Below, one piece after another: positions 52,550 through 62,579 of a stretch of DNA of 64,000 nt. Both the position numbers and the translations under genes were made by a program. Position 1 is the stretch's first letter, and the number at the start of each line of letters is the position of its first letter. Source of the stretch: Xanthomonas sp. 10-10 (GTDB taxonomy: Bacteria > Pseudomonadota > Gammaproteobacteria > Xanthomonadales > Xanthomonadaceae); NCBI RefSeq assembly GCF_040182365.1, contig NZ_CP144460.1, positions 3,720,001 through 3,784,000 on the forward strand, given 5' to 3'. The notes under the pieces are model-generated. The model did not search any database, was not told the origin of the DNA, and saw nothing but the letters and a program-made list of their open reading frames with translations.

Positions 52550-53148
52550 CCGGCGTCGCGTGCCGACTGCGGCTCCGACGGCAGCGCCGCGGCGACGCCG
52601 TTGGCCGGCGGCCAGGCCAGCGGATGCAGCGAGGCATGCGGCACCGCCAGTTCGGTCATGCGGGCAAATCCCTTGCCTGCCACCATGCAGCGCAGCGCGC
52701 GGATCGCACCGCCGTGGGTGACCACCAGGACACGTCGGTCCGGATGGGCGCCAACGATAGCGTCGAGCGCGGCCGACAGGCGCGCGCAGAAATCGGCAAA
52801 CGGCTCGGCCTGCGGCGGCGGGTAGCGCAGCGGGTCGGCCCAGAAGCGACCGAGCGCCTCGCCTTCATCGCGATCGATCTCGGCCACCGGCACGCCCTGC
52901 CAGCGGCCAAAGTGATATTCGCGCAGCCGTGCGTCCAGCTGCAGCGGCAACCCACGCGCGCCGGCCAGTTCGGTGGCGAAGGCCGCGCAGCGCTGCAAGC
53001 TGGACGACACCACCACGTCCCATTCGCCTGCGGCGGTGGCTGCGCGCAATTGCTGCCAACCCAACGCGGTGAGCGGGTCGTCGAGCTGGCCGCGGTAGCT
53101 GCGCTGGCCGGTGTCGCCATGCCGCAACAAGCTGATCTGCGCGCTCAT
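52546..53148 (-). CDS. cobC: Alpha-ribazole phosphatase, histidine-phosphatase family
   Basis: 200 aa from ATG at 53148. The phosphohistidine motif [14 protein letters not shown] is at the N-terminus, [18 protein letters not shown] follows, and the second catalytic His is in [17 protein letters not shown]. In the B12 pathway CobC dephosphorylates alpha-ribazole phosphate or cobalamin phosphate. ATGA overlaps link it to cobT upstream and cobS downstream. A C-terminal Ala/Pro-rich tail is not conserved. Confidence 0.9.
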   Translation of the reverse strand: MSAQISLLRHGDTGQRSYRGQLDDPLTALGWQQLRAATAAGEWDVVVSSSLQRCAAFATELAGARGLPLQLDARLREYHFGRWQGVPVAEIDRDEGEALGRFWADPLRYPPPQAEPFADFCARLSAALDAIVGAHPDRRVLVVTHGGAIRALRCMVAGKGFARMTELAVPHASLHPLAWPPANGVAAALPSEPQSARDAG

Positions 53149-54191
53149 GCGTCCGACACCCCGGCTTCGGCAAAGGTGGCCATGCCGTTGTGCAACGCGC
53201 AGGCGCTGCGCAACAAGGGAATCGCCACCGCCGCGCCGCTGGCTTCGCCCAGGCGCAGGTCCAGTTGCAGCAGCGGCTCGGCATCCAGGGCGCGCAACAA
53301 CGCGGCGTGGCCGCGCTCCTGCGAGCGGTGCCCGAACAACAGCCATTCGCGCACGCCGGGATTCAGGCGGGTGGCCACCAGCGCTGCAGCGGTGGTGATG
53401 AAGCCATCCACCAGCACCGGAATGCCGGCCTGCGCGGCGGCGATATACGCCCCGACCAGGGCGGCGATCTCGAACCCGCCGAGCCGGCGCAGCCGTTCCA
53501 GCGGGGTGGCGGCATCGGCATGCAAGGCCAGCGCGCGGCTGATCACCGTCGCCTTGTGCGCGATGCCCTCGGCGTCCAGCCCGGTGCCGGCGCCGGCCAT
53601 CGCCTGCGGAAACTGCGACAACAGCGCGCAGCCCAGTGCGGCGGCGGCGGTGGTGTTGCCGATGCCCATCTCGCCGCCGACGAACAGCTGCGTGTCGCAA
53701 CTCCTGGCCTGCGCGATGCTCTGCGCGCCGGCGGCCAGTGCGTCGCGCAACTGGCCGGGCGTCATCGCCGGCTGTTCGCAGATGTTGGCGCTGGACGGGG
53801 CGATCCAGGCGCGACGCACGCGCGGCAGATCGCCGGGGTCGTTGACCACGCCCAGGTTCACCACTTCCAGCCGCGCGCCCAGTTCGCGCGCCAGCACTGC
53901 GATGGCCGCACCGCCGCGTGCGAAGTTGCGCACCATCTCACCGGTGACCGCCTGCGGAAACGCCGACACGCCTTCGGCGGCGACGCCATGATCGGCGGCA
54001 TACACCGCAATCCAGACGCGCTGCACTGTCGGCTGCTCATTGCGTTGCCAGGCCGCCAACTGCACGGCCAGCTGCTCCAGCCGGCCCAACGCGCCGGGGG
54101 GTTTGGTCAGTTGTTCCTGCCGTGCCAGCGCAGCCGCGCGCACGCGCGCATCCGGCACCGCGCATGCGGCAAAGATCCAGTCGCTACTCAC
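53145..54191 (-). CDS. cobT: Nicotinate-nucleotide-DMB phosphoribosyltransferase CobT
   Basis: 348 aa starting at GTG 54191, which overlaps the cobU stop (GTGA). It makes alpha-ribazole phosphate from 5,6-dimethylbenzimidazole and nicotinate mononucleotide. Landmarks: [60 protein letters not shown], and [17 protein letters not shown] with the catalytic Glu near the C-terminus. The frame is open to 54464, but the upstream part is a shadow of cobU. Confidence 0.95.
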   Translation of the reverse strand: MSSDWIFAACAVPDARVRAAALARQEQLTKPPGALGRLEQLAVQLAAWQRNEQPTVQRVWIAVYAADHGVAAEGVSAFPQAVTGEMVRNFARGGAAIAVLARELGARLEVVNLGVVNDPGDLPRVRRAWIAPSSANICEQPAMTPGQLRDALAAGAQSIAQARSCDTQLFVGGEMGIGNTTAAAALGCALLSQFPQAMAGAGTGLDAEGIAHKATVISRALALHADAATPLERLRRLGGFEIAALVGAYIAAAQAGIPVLVDGFITTAAALVATRLNPGVREWLLFGHRSQERGHAALLRALDAEPLLQLDLRLGEASGAAVAIPLLRSACALHNGMATFAEAGVSDA

Positions 54192-54709
54192 AGCCGTTCT
54201 CCCTTCAGCACCATCGGCAAACCTGCCACGACAAACACCACACGCTCGCACTGTAGCGCCAATGCCTGATGCAGCCGGCCGGCCTCGTCCACAAACCGAC
54301 GCGTGAGTTCGCCCAACGGCACGATGCCCTGCCCCACCTCGTTGCTGACCAGCACGACCTGCCCGGGCAACTGCGGCAGCGTTGCGAGCAGTGCGTCGCG
54401 TTCGCGCGCAAATGCACCCGCATCCGGGTGGCCGAGCAGGTTGCTCAGCCACAGCGTCAGGCAATCGACCAACACGCAGCGATCGGGCGCGGCCTGCGCC
54501 TGCAGCGTGGCGGCCAGCGCGACGGGTTCTTCCACGCAGTGCCAGTGCGGCGGGCGCTGGCTGCGGTGATGCGCGATGCGCTGGCGCATCTCGTCATCGA
54601 ATGCCTGCGCGGTGGCCACATAGTGCACCTGCCCGGCCGCGTCGGCGGCCAGGCGTTCGGCCAGTGCGCTCTTGCCCGAGCGCGCCCCCCCCAGGATCAA
54701 CTGCCGCAT
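54188..54709 (-). CDS. cobU: Adenosylcobinamide kinase/guanylyltransferase CobU
   Basis: 173 aa from ATG at 54709 ([21 protein letters not shown]-loop at residues 7-15). It phosphorylates adenosylcobinamide and adds GMP. The catalytic His region is [19 protein letters not shown], and [13 protein letters not shown] and [20 protein letters not shown] are family hallmarks. The 5' end overlaps the cobQ 3' end by 13 bp, and the 3' end overlaps cobT. Confidence 0.96.
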   Translation of the reverse strand: MRQLILGGARSGKSALAERLAADAAGQVHYVATAQAFDDEMRQRIAHHRSQRPPHWHCVEEPVALAATLQAQAAPDRCVLVDCLTLWLSNLLGHPDAGAFARERDALLATLPQLPGQVVLVSNEVGQGIVPLGELTRRFVDEAGRLHQALALQCERVVFVVAGLPMVLKGERL

Positions 54710-56172
54710 GCCGGCTCCTTGCTGGTGAGCCGCAGCAGCGCAGCGGTATCCAGATGCGTGTGCACCGCATCGGCAAGACGGTCGAATGTGGCCTCGCGCA
54801 ACGCCGCCAGATCCAGCGGCGTTGCCTGCGCCAGGCCGGCCCATGCAAGCAGCGCGGCCAGTGCCTGCGGGTGATCGAAGATGCCGTGCAGATAGGTGCC
54901 CAGCACCTGGCCGTCGTCGGATATGGCGCCATCGCTGCGGCCATCGTCCAGCTGCAGCAGCGGCCGCGCCAGGGCATCGCCGGTGCTGATGCCGCAGTGG
55001 ATTTCATAGCCGACGGCCACCGCATCGCCCAGCGCCAGGCGCCCGTGCACGCGATGCAACTGCTTGTGCGGATGCAGCTGCGTTTCCAGCGCCAGCCAGC
55101 CCAACCCGGTACTGCTGCCGGCAGGGCCTTCGATGCCGTCGGGGTCGTGGATCTGCTCGCCCAGCATCTGCAGGCCGCCGCAGATCCCGAGCAGCTTGCC
55201 GCCGTAACGCAGATGACGTGCGATGGCGGTGTCCCAGCCGTGCGTGCGCAGCCACTGCAGATCCTGGCGCGTCGCCTTGCTGCCCGGCAGCACGATCAGC
55301 TCGCAGGCCGGCGGTGTCTGGCCCGGGCCGACCAGGTGCACATCGACCTGCGGATGCGCCCGCAAGGCATCGACATCGGTGTGATTGCTGATCCGCGGCA
55401 GCACCGGCACCACCACGCGCAGCTGTGCCTGCGGCTTGTGCAGCGCCTGCCGCGGCAGCGCGTCTTCGGCCTCCAGCTGCAGGCCGTGCAGATACGGCAA
55501 CACGCCGAGCACCGGCTTGCCGGTCTCGCGTTCCAGCCAGTCCAGGCCCGGTTGCAACAGCGCCAGATCGCCACGAAACCGGTTGATCACAAACCCGGCG
55601 ATACGTGCGCGTTCGCTCTCCGACAGCAAGGCCAAGGTGCCGACCAGATGCGCAAACACGCCGCCGCGGTCGATGTCGGCGATCAGGATCACCGCGCAAT
55701 CCACCGCCTCGGCATAGCCCATGTTGGCGATATCGTTGGCGCGCAGGTTGATCTCCGCCGGGCTGCCGGCGCCTTCCACCAGCACGACATCGAAACGCTC
55801 GACCAGCCGTGCGTGCGAGGCCAGCACCGCAGTGCGCGCAGTGGCCTTGTAGGCGTGATAGCCCACCGCATCCAGCGTGGCGACCGGGTGACCATGCACG
55901 ATCACCTGCGCCCCGGTGTCGCTGGCGGGCTTGAGCAACACCGGGTTGAAATCGACCTGCGGCTCCAGCCCGCAGGCCTGCGCCTGCACCGCCTGCGCGC
56001 GGCCGATCTCGCCACCGTCCACGGTGACGGCCGAGTTCAGCGCCATGTTCTGCGGCTTGAACGGCGCCACTGCCACGCCCTGGCGATGCAGCCAGCGGCA
56101 CAGCGCGGCCACCAGCGTGCTCTTGCCGGCGTCGGAGGTACAGCCCTGCACCATCAACACGCGTGCGCTCAT
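54697..56172 (-). CDS. cobQ: Cobyric acid synthase CobQ
   Basis: 491-aa glutamine-dependent amidase (CbiP) that amidates four carboxyls of adenosylcobyrinic a,c-diamide. ATG at 56172 ([20 protein letters not shown]). The N-terminal DRTBS-type P-loop [36 protein letters not shown] and [18 protein letters not shown] are visible. The class I amidotransferase domain has the Cys nucleophile in [16 protein letters not shown] and the His region [11 protein letters not shown]. The N-terminus overlaps the cobD stop. Confidence 0.96.
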   Translation of the reverse strand: MSARVLMVQGCTSDAGKSTLVAALCRWLHRQGVAVAPFKPQNMALNSAVTVDGGEIGRAQAVQAQACGLEPQVDFNPVLLKPASDTGAQVIVHGHPVATLDAVGYHAYKATARTAVLASHARLVERFDVVLVEGAGSPAEINLRANDIANMGYAEAVDCAVILIADIDRGGVFAHLVGTLALLSESERARIAGFVINRFRGDLALLQPGLDWLERETGKPVLGVLPYLHGLQLEAEDALPRQALHKPQAQLRVVVPVLPRISNHTDVDALRAHPQVDVHLVGPGQTPPACELIVLPGSKATRQDLQWLRTHGWDTAIARHLRYGGKLLGICGGLQMLGEQIHDPDGIEGPAGSSTGLGWLALETQLHPHKQLHRVHGRLALGDAVAVGYEIHCGISTGDALARPLLQLDDGRSDGAISDDGQVLGTYLHGIFDHPQALAALLAWAGLAQATPLDLAALREATFDRLADAVHTHLDTAALLRLTSKEPACGS

Positions 56173-57152
56173 GCCACCACCTCGCCCAACGCGACATCCA
56201 GGCGCGCTTCGGCGGTCGCATCGGGCGGCAGACCGAAGCGCAGACTGGCCGGGGTATCGAACAGGCGGGTCAGGATGCCGCGTTGCGCCAGCGCTGCATG
56301 CAACGCCGCCGCATCGTCGCGCCGACACCACTGGAAAAACGCAGTGCCTGCGGTGGGCGCAATCGCATGGCGGCGCAACAGCTGCGCAAGCCGTTGCGAT
56401 GCCGCGTGCAGGCGTTCGCGCGCCTGCGCGTGCCACTGGGTATCTGCCAATGCCTGCTGCAGCGCCCAGCGGGTGGGGCCGCTCACGGCCCATGGCCCCA
56501 ACTGCTCGCGCAGCGCGTCCAGCAGCTGCGGCTGCGCGCAGACGAACCCGGCCCGCGCACCGGCCATACCGAAGAACTTGCCGACCGAACGCAGCACGAT
56601 CACGCCCGGCTGTGGCGTCTGCGCGCACACGCTATCGGAGGGCGTGGCATCCATGAAGGCTTCGTCGATCACCAACCAACCGCCGCGTGCCGCAAGACGC
56701 GCATGCAGCTGCAACAGGACTTCGCGATCGAACCTGTCTGCAGCCGGGTTATTGGGATGGATCAGCACCACCACGTCGAAGGTGTCCGCCGCCTGCAACA
56801 ACGGACCGGCCGGCAGCGGCAGGACGGTATGGCCGGCACGTCGCCACGCGTGCGCGTGTTCGGCATAGCCCGGCGCCAGCACGCCCACACGGCTGCGGCT
56901 GCGCAACAGCGGCAAGGCCTGGATCGCCGCCTGCGAACCGGCGACCGGCAAGACGTGCGGCGCGCCGTAATAGGCCGCAGCGCTGTCGGCCAGACCATCG
57001 TCGTCTTCCGGCAAGCGCTGCCACACCTGCCCGGGGATGGCAGGCACCGGCCAGGCGAACGGGCTCACCCCGGTGGACAGATCCAGCCAGTGCGGCAGCG
57101 CAATGCCGTAGGCCTGCGCGGCGCGGCGCAAGCGGCCTCCGTGTTCAAGCAT
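56169..57152 (-). CDS. cobD: Threonine-phosphate decarboxylase-like PLP enzyme CobD
   Basis: 327-aa class I/II aminotransferase-fold enzyme that makes (R)-1-amino-2-propanol phosphate for the cobalamin linker. Landmarks: [70 protein letters not shown], and the PLP Lys in [19 protein letters not shown]. The length is somewhat below Salmonella CobD (364). It overlaps cobQ by ATGA and lies 84 bp downstream of cbiB. Confidence 0.92.
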   Translation of the reverse strand: MLEHGGRLRRAAQAYGIALPHWLDLSTGVSPFAWPVPAIPGQVWQRLPEDDDGLADSAAAYYGAPHVLPVAGSQAAIQALPLLRSRSRVGVLAPGYAEHAHAWRRAGHTVLPLPAGPLLQAADTFDVVVLIHPNNPAADRFDREVLLQLHARLAARGGWLVIDEAFMDATPSDSVCAQTPQPGVIVLRSVGKFFGMAGARAGFVCAQPQLLDALREQLGPWAVSGPTRWALQQALADTQWHAQARERLHAASQRLAQLLRRHAIAPTAGTAFFQWCRRDDAAALHAALAQRGILTRLFDTPASLRFGLPPDATAEARLDVALGEVVA

Positions 57153-57236
57153 GAGCGGCTCCAGATGATGCTGCGTGACTGCACGCAGGTTGCCGATGGT
57201 CGGCGCAGCGCCTGCGCGCGAAGGGGGTGCGGCCCG

Positions 57237-58151
57237 TCATGGGGTCGGCAGCGCCAATGCCAGTGCGCCGAGCAATACCCACAGCAGCACCCCGGCACGT
57301 ACCAGCACCAGCGCGCGACGCACGCTGCCAGCGCTGGCCGGCAAGCCCTCGCCCAGCGGCGGCCGTATCTGCCAGTGGCCGTGGTACGGCGCCGGCCCAC
57401 CCAGCTGCACCTGCAGCGCGCCGGCACCGGCCGCCATCACCGGACCGGCGTTGGGGCTCTTCCAGCCGCGTCCCTGCCGCCAGGCGCAGCGCATGCCGGC
57501 ACGGCTGTGGCCGAGCAGCGCATAGGTCGCGGCGGTGCAGCGCGCGGGCAGCCAATTGAGCACATCGTCGATGCGCGCAGCAGCCCAGCCGAAGTTGGCG
57601 TAGCGCGGCGTGCGATAGCCCCACATCGCATCCAGCGTATTGGACAGTCGATACAGCACCGCACCCGGCGCGCCAAGCAGCACGCCCCAGAACAGCGCGG
57701 CGAACACCGCATCGCTGCCGTTTTCCAGTACCGACTCGGTGGCCGCGGCGGCGACCTGGGTGGCATCGAGCGCAGCGGTGTCGCGGCTGACGATGCGACC
57801 CACGGCCAGACGCGCCGCGGCCAGGTCGTCGGCCTGCAACGCGTCGATCACCGGCTGCGCATGCTCGCCCAGGCTGCGCAATCCCAGTGCCAGATACAAC
57901 AGCACGGCGGCAAAGGCGGTTGCCGCCCATACCGACCACCACCACAGCAGTGTTTGCAGCGCTGCGGCCAGGAGCGTCCATGGCACCACCGTCGCGCACC
58001 ATGCGTACATTCCTGCGCCGCGATGATCGCGGTACAGGCGCGCTTCCACGCGCTGCGCCCACTGGCCGAACAGCACCAACGGGTGCGCGCGTCGCGGCTC
58101 GCCCAGCAGCAGGTCCAGCAGCACGGCGGCAACGGCAATCACCAGCGTCAT
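57237..58151 (-). CDS. cbiB: Adenosylcobinamide-phosphate synthase CbiB
   Basis: 304-aa inner-membrane enzyme (also CobD in Pseudomonas naming) that joins adenosylcobyric acid to the aminopropanol linker. ATG at 58151 ([20 protein letters not shown], with the family GEPRR.HPLV motif). [54 protein letters not shown] and [10 protein letters not shown] are conserved. Four to five hydrophobic helices. Confidence 0.95.
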   Translation of the reverse strand: MTLVIAVAAVLLDLLLGEPRRAHPLVLFGQWAQRVEARLYRDHRGAGMYAWCATVVPWTLLAAALQTLLWWWSVWAATAFAAVLLYLALGLRSLGEHAQPVIDALQADDLAAARLAVGRIVSRDTAALDATQVAAAATESVLENGSDAVFAALFWGVLLGAPGAVLYRLSNTLDAMWGYRTPRYANFGWAAARIDDVLNWLPARCTAATYALLGHSRAGMRCAWRQGRGWKSPNAGPVMAAGAGALQVQLGGPAPYHGHWQIRPPLGEGLPASAGSVRRALVLVRAGVLLWVLLGALALALPTP

Positions 58152-58223
58152 GGCACGCAGCCCTGGATCATTGCAGGCAACACGCCGATGCAATTGCAAG
58201 CCCTGGCAGGTGCGTGGCCATGC

Positions 58224-58835
58224 CTACAACTCGATACCGAGCTGCGCCTTGATGCCGGCGTCGAAGGCATGCTTGATCAGGCGCATCTCGGTGACGGTGT
58301 CGGCGACGTCGATCAACCCGGCCGGCGCACCGCGCCCGGTGATCACCACATGCTGCCCCGGCGGACGCGCGGCCACTGCCGCAAGCACCTCATCCAGCGC
58401 GATGTAATCCTTGACCAGGGCAATATTGAGTTCGTCCAGCAGCACGAAGTCGTAGCGCGGATCGGCCAGCATGCCGCGCGCCAGTTGCCACGCCGCCTGT
58501 GCAGCGGCGATATCGCGTGCGCGGTCCTGGGTTTCCCAGGTAAAGCCTTCGCCCATCACGTGATAGTCGAGCAGATCCGGAAAGCGGCGGAAGAAGGCTT
58601 CTTCGCCGGTGGAAAAGGTGCCCTTGATGAATTGCACCACGCCGCAGTACAGGCCATGTCCGAGCGAGCGCGCCAGCATGCCGAAGCCGGACGAGCTCTT
58701 GCCCTTGCCGTTGCCGGTATTGACCAGCAGCACGCCGCGATCGATGACCGCCCGCGCGATGCGCCGGTCCACCAGTTCCTTCTTGCGCTGCGCGCGTTGC
58801 CGGTAATGCGCGTCGTCGTCTTCGGGGGGGCTCAT
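58224..58835 (-). CDS. cobO: Cob(I)alamin adenosyltransferase, CobO/BtuR type
   Basis: 203 aa from ATG at 58835. The P-loop is VNTGNGKGKSSSGFGMLARS at about residues 37-56. It is followed by VVQFIKGTFSTGEEAFFRRF, GEGFTWETQDR, YDFVLLDELNIALVKDYI and VVITGRGAPAGLIDVADTVT, all typical of the CobA/CobO/BtuR family. It transfers adenosyl from ATP to reduced corrinoids. The start overlaps the stop of the upstream membrane-protein gene. Confidence 0.96.
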   Translation of the reverse strand: MSPPEDDDAHYRQRAQRKKELVDRRIARAVIDRGVLLVNTGNGKGKSSSGFGMLARSLGHGLYCGVVQFIKGTFSTGEEAFFRRFPDLLDYHVMGEGFTWETQDRARDIAAAQAAWQLARGMLADPRYDFVLLDELNIALVKDYIALDEVLAAVAARPPGQHVVITGRGAPAGLIDVADTVTEMRLIKHAFDAGIKAQLGIEL

Positions 58836-59443
58836 GCACGTGCTCCGATCGGTGGACGCGCGGCGATGCCACGCAGTGCTGCCAGCAGCACGAAGGCGAT
58901 GCCGACATAGCCTGACAGCGTGCCGAGTGCATGCGGATAATAGTCCGGCACGCGAGCGACAAAACCGCTCAGCGTGGCCAGCGGATAACGGCCGGAGAGG
59001 AAGTAGAAGCCGCCCTTGGAGAGCAGATACGCCAGGCTGCCGCTGAGCAGCACGGCGCACAGCAGGCGGGCTGCATCGCGCCAGGCGTCGGCATGCAACT
59101 GCAGGGCGTACACGCGCCCACCCAGCCACAGGACCGCATACGCCAACGCCAGCGCCCAGTAGGCCGGCGACAGGCACCAATCGCTGATGCTGCCAGAGAC
59201 CAGCCCAATCAGATCCAGCGCAGATGCCACCCCGAACAGCAGCGGCAGCATCCATCGCGGGCGCAGCAAGGCCCCGGCCAGAAAGAACACCGCCCAGGAT
59301 GCGCTGGGCAATGCATCCACGCTGGCGAAATGCTCGCCGCGGGTGCACACCATCAGCAACACCAACGCGCTACCGCAGGCCCATGCTGCAGCGCCTTGCA
59401 GTGGCGCACGCGCCGGCGTGCCGGTTCGCCGCGCAACCGTCAC
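58832..59443 (-). CDS. Small membrane protein of the B12 operon, paralogue 2 (ECF S-component-like)
   Basis: 203 aa starting at GTG 59443, which overlaps the preceding gene's stop (GTGA). Six hydrophobic stretches are seen, including ALVLLMVCTRGEHFASVDAL, SASWAVFFLAGALLRPRWML and GTLSGYVGIAFVLLAALRGI. It is homologous to the gene upstream: both share H.....LPDAS.AVFFL.G.L.R near the second helix and a YWALALAYAVLW/YAALPLAYGVLW segment. Size and helix count resemble ECF-transporter S components. The locus and riboswitch suggest cobalt or corrinoid transport; no ECF A/T subunit is nearby. Confidence 0.7.
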   Translation of the reverse strand: MTVARRTGTPARAPLQGAAAWACGSALVLLMVCTRGEHFASVDALPSASWAVFFLAGALLRPRWMLPLLFGVASALDLIGLVSGSISDWCLSPAYWALALAYAVLWLGGRVYALQLHADAWRDAARLLCAVLLSGSLAYLLSKGGFYFLSGRYPLATLSGFVARVPDYYPHALGTLSGYVGIAFVLLAALRGIAARPPIGARA

Positions 59444-60033
59444 GACAGCTCCAGCGGGGCCGACAGCGGGGCCGCAGCGCGCGCGGTACGCCAGCGCACC
59501 ACGCACCACGCAGCGGCAAGCGCAACCGCCAGATACAGCGCGGTGGTGCGCACGAACAATGGACCCCACTGCGCTACGCGCTGCAGATACTGCGCCCAAT
59601 GCGGCTCGGCATAGCGCCCGCCCCACCAGTAGAACGCGCCATTGGAGATCAGGAACGACACCACCGCGGCCAGGCTGCCCAGCCCCCACGCAAGGCACAG
59701 CGACCTGGCGTCCGGGCGCAGGCGCGCGTGATACGCACGGCCGGCGTACCACAGCACCCCGTAGGCCAGCGGCAGCGCCGCATAGGCGGCGGTGATGCAG
59801 AAGTCGCTGACGCCGGCCAGCGTGACCGCGGCCCAATCGATGGCCACCGGCACCCCCAGCAGGGCAACGAAGAACGCGTGCCGTCGCACTGCCAGACCGC
59901 CCAGAAAGAACACCGCCATCGATGCATCCGGCAGATGCAGCCAGTCGCTGACGTGATGGAAGCGGGTAGCGGTCATCACCAGCATCAAGGCGATGAAGAC
60001 CGTGCGTTGGGCCGGACGGGAGAGTGGGGTCAT
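59440..60033 (-). CDS. Small membrane protein of the B12 operon, paralogue 1 (ECF S-component-like)
   Basis: 197 aa from ATG at 60033, with AAGGGAA just upstream. About six helices: RTVFIALMLVMTATRFHHVS, ASMAVFFLGGLAVRRHAFFV, SDFCITAAYAALPLAYGVLW and a C-terminal LYLAVALAAAWCVVRW. It is the partner of the paralogue that overlaps it downstream. It is the first gene after btuB and lies 239 bp from it. The function is unproven; corrinoid or cobalt uptake is inferred from the operon. Confidence 0.7.
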   Translation of the reverse strand: MTPLSRPAQRTVFIALMLVMTATRFHHVSDWLHLPDASMAVFFLGGLAVRRHAFFVALLGVPVAIDWAAVTLAGVSDFCITAAYAALPLAYGVLWYAGRAYHARLRPDARSLCLAWGLGSLAAVVSFLISNGAFYWWGGRYAEPHWAQYLQRVAQWGPLFVRTTALYLAVALAAAWCVVRWRTARAAAPLSAPLELS

Positions 60034-60272
60034 CGGTGTTCCCTTGAAGACAGACGCAGACGCGCTAGCAATGGAGACAGTTAACCGGGTCGATGCTGCA
60101 GTGTACGAGTAGCGCATGACTGCCGATGTTGCCGGGCCGCTGGCAGCACCGCTGCAGCGGTCTGCTCATTGGTGCTACAGGACAACCCATTGCCGCCGGT
60201 ACGGGGAACTGCGCGATGTTGCCACCGGCGGCGTGCATCCCACCATCGCACAGTTCATCGGCTACCTCCGCG

Positions 60273-62150
60273 TTACTGCGCCGCCTGGTAGCGGAAGGTC
60301 AGCAGATAATTGCGCCCCGGCTGCGCGTACCAGCGTGCGGTCTCGTACTGGCGGTCGAAGACGTTGTTGGCGGTGAACTGCACCTTCCAGTCTGCGGTGA
60401 TCGCATAGCTCACGCGCAGATCCAGCAGGCCATAGCCGGCCAGCCGCTCGGTGTTGGCAAGATCGTCGTAACGCTTGCCGGAACCGAACAGGCTGGCCCC
60501 GACACCGAAGGCGCCGAAACTGCGGTCGGCATCGATGCGCCCGCTCTGCCGCGCCCGGCGCGGCAACCAGTTGCCATGGTTGACCTCTCCATCGGCCTGC
60601 GGCTGCAGCCAGGTCAGCGCGCTGCGCAGGGTCCAGCCGACCAGGTCGGTGTCGTAGCCGGCTTCCACGCCGCGGATGCGCGCCTTGTCGATGTTGTTCG
60701 GCTGGCCGAAGGGGTGCGCCGCATCCACCAGCGCAGCGTCGTAGGCGATCAGATCGTCGATGCGGGTCTGGAAGGCGCTGAGCGTCCAGGTCCCCCAGGC
60801 GTAGGTGCCGCGCAGGCCCAGCTCGGCACTCTTGGAGGTCTCCGGCCCCAGCAGCGGGTTGCCGTAATCCGGGTAGTACAGCTCGTTGAAGGTGGGCGCC
60901 TTGAACGCGGTACCGTAGCTGGCGGTCAGCCGCAGATGCTCGGCAACATCCCAGCCCCACAGCAGGCTGCCGGTGGTCTTGCCGCCGAACTGGCTGTTGT
61001 CGTTGCGGCGCAGGCTGGCCTGCAACGACTGGCTGCCGAAGCCCTGCTGCCACTGCGCGAAGGCGGCGCGGTCGATGCGGCTGTCGGCGTCGTAGGTGTC
61101 GCTGCTGGCGATGGCGTCGCGCTGCCAGTCGAAGCCGACCGTGAGCAGGCCCCGCCCGGTGTTGACGTCGGCCTGCAGCGAGCCCTGCTTGCGGCGCGTA
61201 TCGTAGGTGGACAGGTACGCGCCATCGTAATAGCTATCGCTCAGATCGGCACTGCTACCCAGGCTGGCAGTGAATTTGAGCGCGTCGCTCGGCGCATAGC
61301 GCACGCGGCCGCCCACGGCCTGCTGCACGCCCTTGCCCAGGTTGCCGCCGAAGGCCGAGCCGTCGTATTCGTTGCGGCTCTGCGCACGCAAGGCGTGCAC
61401 ATCGGCATCCCATTGGCGATTGAAGCGCCATCCGCCCTGCATGCTCAACGAATCGTTGCGATAGCCGTCGCGGTCCGGGTCGTAGGCGCTGGAACTGGTA
61501 TCCAGATACGCATTGATGCCATCGGTTTCGTCGTGCACCGCGTTCACTGCGTACCAGCCGCCGGCCTCGCTCAGATCGCCCTGGCTGCGCCCGGCGACAC
61601 CGGCGCCATAACGGCGGGCATTGTCGCTGCCGGCCGCCACGCTCAGCGTGGGCACGAAGCTGCCTTGCGGGCGACGGGTAAAGATCTGGATCACCCCGCC
61701 CAGCGCCTCGGAGCCGTACAGGCTGGAAAACGGCCCGCGCACGATCTCGATGCGCTCGATCTGCTCGATCGGCAGATCCTGCAGTGCCGCGCCGCCGGCA
61801 GTAGCCGATCCGATGCGCACGCCGTCGATCAATATCACCAGATGATCCGATTCGGTGCCGCGCAGGAACAGCGAGGTCTGCTTGCCGGGACCTCCGTTAT
61901 TGGCCAGCGACACACCGGCCTCGCCACGCAGCAGGTCCTGCAACGAATTGACCTGGCGGCGCTCGATCTGCGCGCGGTCGATCACGGTGACCGGCGCCAG
62001 TGTCTGGTCCTGAGTCTGCGCGGTGCGCGAGGCGGTCACCACCACTTCGTCCAGATCGATGGCGGCCTCGGCCTGGGCCAGGTTGGCCAGGCACAGCGAC
62101 AATCCCGCGGCCAACACGGCGCGACATGGCAAAACGGAAGAAACGGACAT
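60273..62150 (-). CDS. btuB: BtuB, TonB-dependent cobalamin receptor
   Basis: 625 aa from ATG at 62150. Signal peptide MSVSSVLPCRAVLAAGLSLC, cleaved near AQA. The TonB box is IDLDEVVVTASRTAQT. Plug: APVTVIDRAQIERRQVNSLQ, LFLRGTESDHLVILIDGVRI, RIEIVRGPFSSLYGSEALGG, all very BtuB-like. Barrel end NYLLTFRYQAAQ. It is preceded by a cobalamin riboswitch 125 nt upstream, which confirms the substrate class and predicts repression when B12 is plentiful. Confidence 0.95.
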   Translation of the reverse strand: MSVSSVLPCRAVLAAGLSLCLANLAQAEAAIDLDEVVVTASRTAQTQDQTLAPVTVIDRAQIERRQVNSLQDLLRGEAGVSLANNGGPGKQTSLFLRGTESDHLVILIDGVRIGSATAGGAALQDLPIEQIERIEIVRGPFSSLYGSEALGGVIQIFTRRPQGSFVPTLSVAAGSDNARRYGAGVAGRSQGDLSEAGGWYAVNAVHDETDGINAYLDTSSSAYDPDRDGYRNDSLSMQGGWRFNRQWDADVHALRAQSRNEYDGSAFGGNLGKGVQQAVGGRVRYAPSDALKFTASLGSSADLSDSYYDGAYLSTYDTRRKQGSLQADVNTGRGLLTVGFDWQRDAIASSDTYDADSRIDRAAFAQWQQGFGSQSLQASLRRNDNSQFGGKTTGSLLWGWDVAEHLRLTASYGTAFKAPTFNELYYPDYGNPLLGPETSKSAELGLRGTYAWGTWTLSAFQTRIDDLIAYDAALVDAAHPFGQPNNIDKARIRGVEAGYDTDLVGWTLRSALTWLQPQADGEVNHGNWLPRRARQSGRIDADRSFGAFGVGASLFGSGKRYDDLANTERLAGYGLLDLRVSYAITADWKVQFTANNVFDRQYETARWYAQPGRNYLLTFRYQAAQ

Positions 62151-62274
62151 CGACTGCTGCTCCTGGAACCGCGCCTACCCGCGCGGGGGCAATGGGGGTC
62201 GGCAGGCGGCAACGGGCCAGGCATCCGGCGCGCAAGCACCAGATGCACAGGGCCACGCCCACCGCGTGCCGGAT

Positions 62275-62476
62275 CAATCCCTCAGGCCGGTCTCCGGGCT
62301 TGCGAGCGGAAGCGGTCGCTTCCCGGATCCACGCCTTCCCATGCACAGCACAGTGGCTTTACCTGCGGACCCTTGTCTCGCCCACCGTTGCGGGGGCAGC
62401 TCCGGACTTGCGCATCGCCCAAGGCGATGCGCGCACCGGATTCCCGTTTAAACCACCGGCCAGCCGGCAGTCACCT
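62275..62476 (-). ncRNA. Cobalamin riboswitch
   Basis: Read on the minus strand, the region carries the conserved cobalamin-aptamer elements in order: AGGTG; TTTAAACGGGAATCCGGTG; CAAGTCCGGAGCTGCC followed by CCCGCAACGGTGG; and near the 3' end the B12 box AAGCCCGGAGACCGGCCTG (62283-62302). It lies in the btuB leader. It should turn down btuB, and perhaps the cob genes beyond it, when adenosylcobalamin binds. Confidence 0.95.
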
Positions 62477-62579
62477 CAGGGGCGCGCATGGTAGCAGGCG
62501 CCTCCACGGTCTGCGACCACCGGCCAAGCCAAGCGCGTCGCCACGCGCCGGAATGGTGAATGCTGATGTCTTCTCCCCG

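Noticed and set aside
60034..60272. Second cobalamin riboswitch before the membrane-protein genes
   Set aside because: No B12 box or the CCCGCAACGGT-type core is present on the minus strand in this gap.
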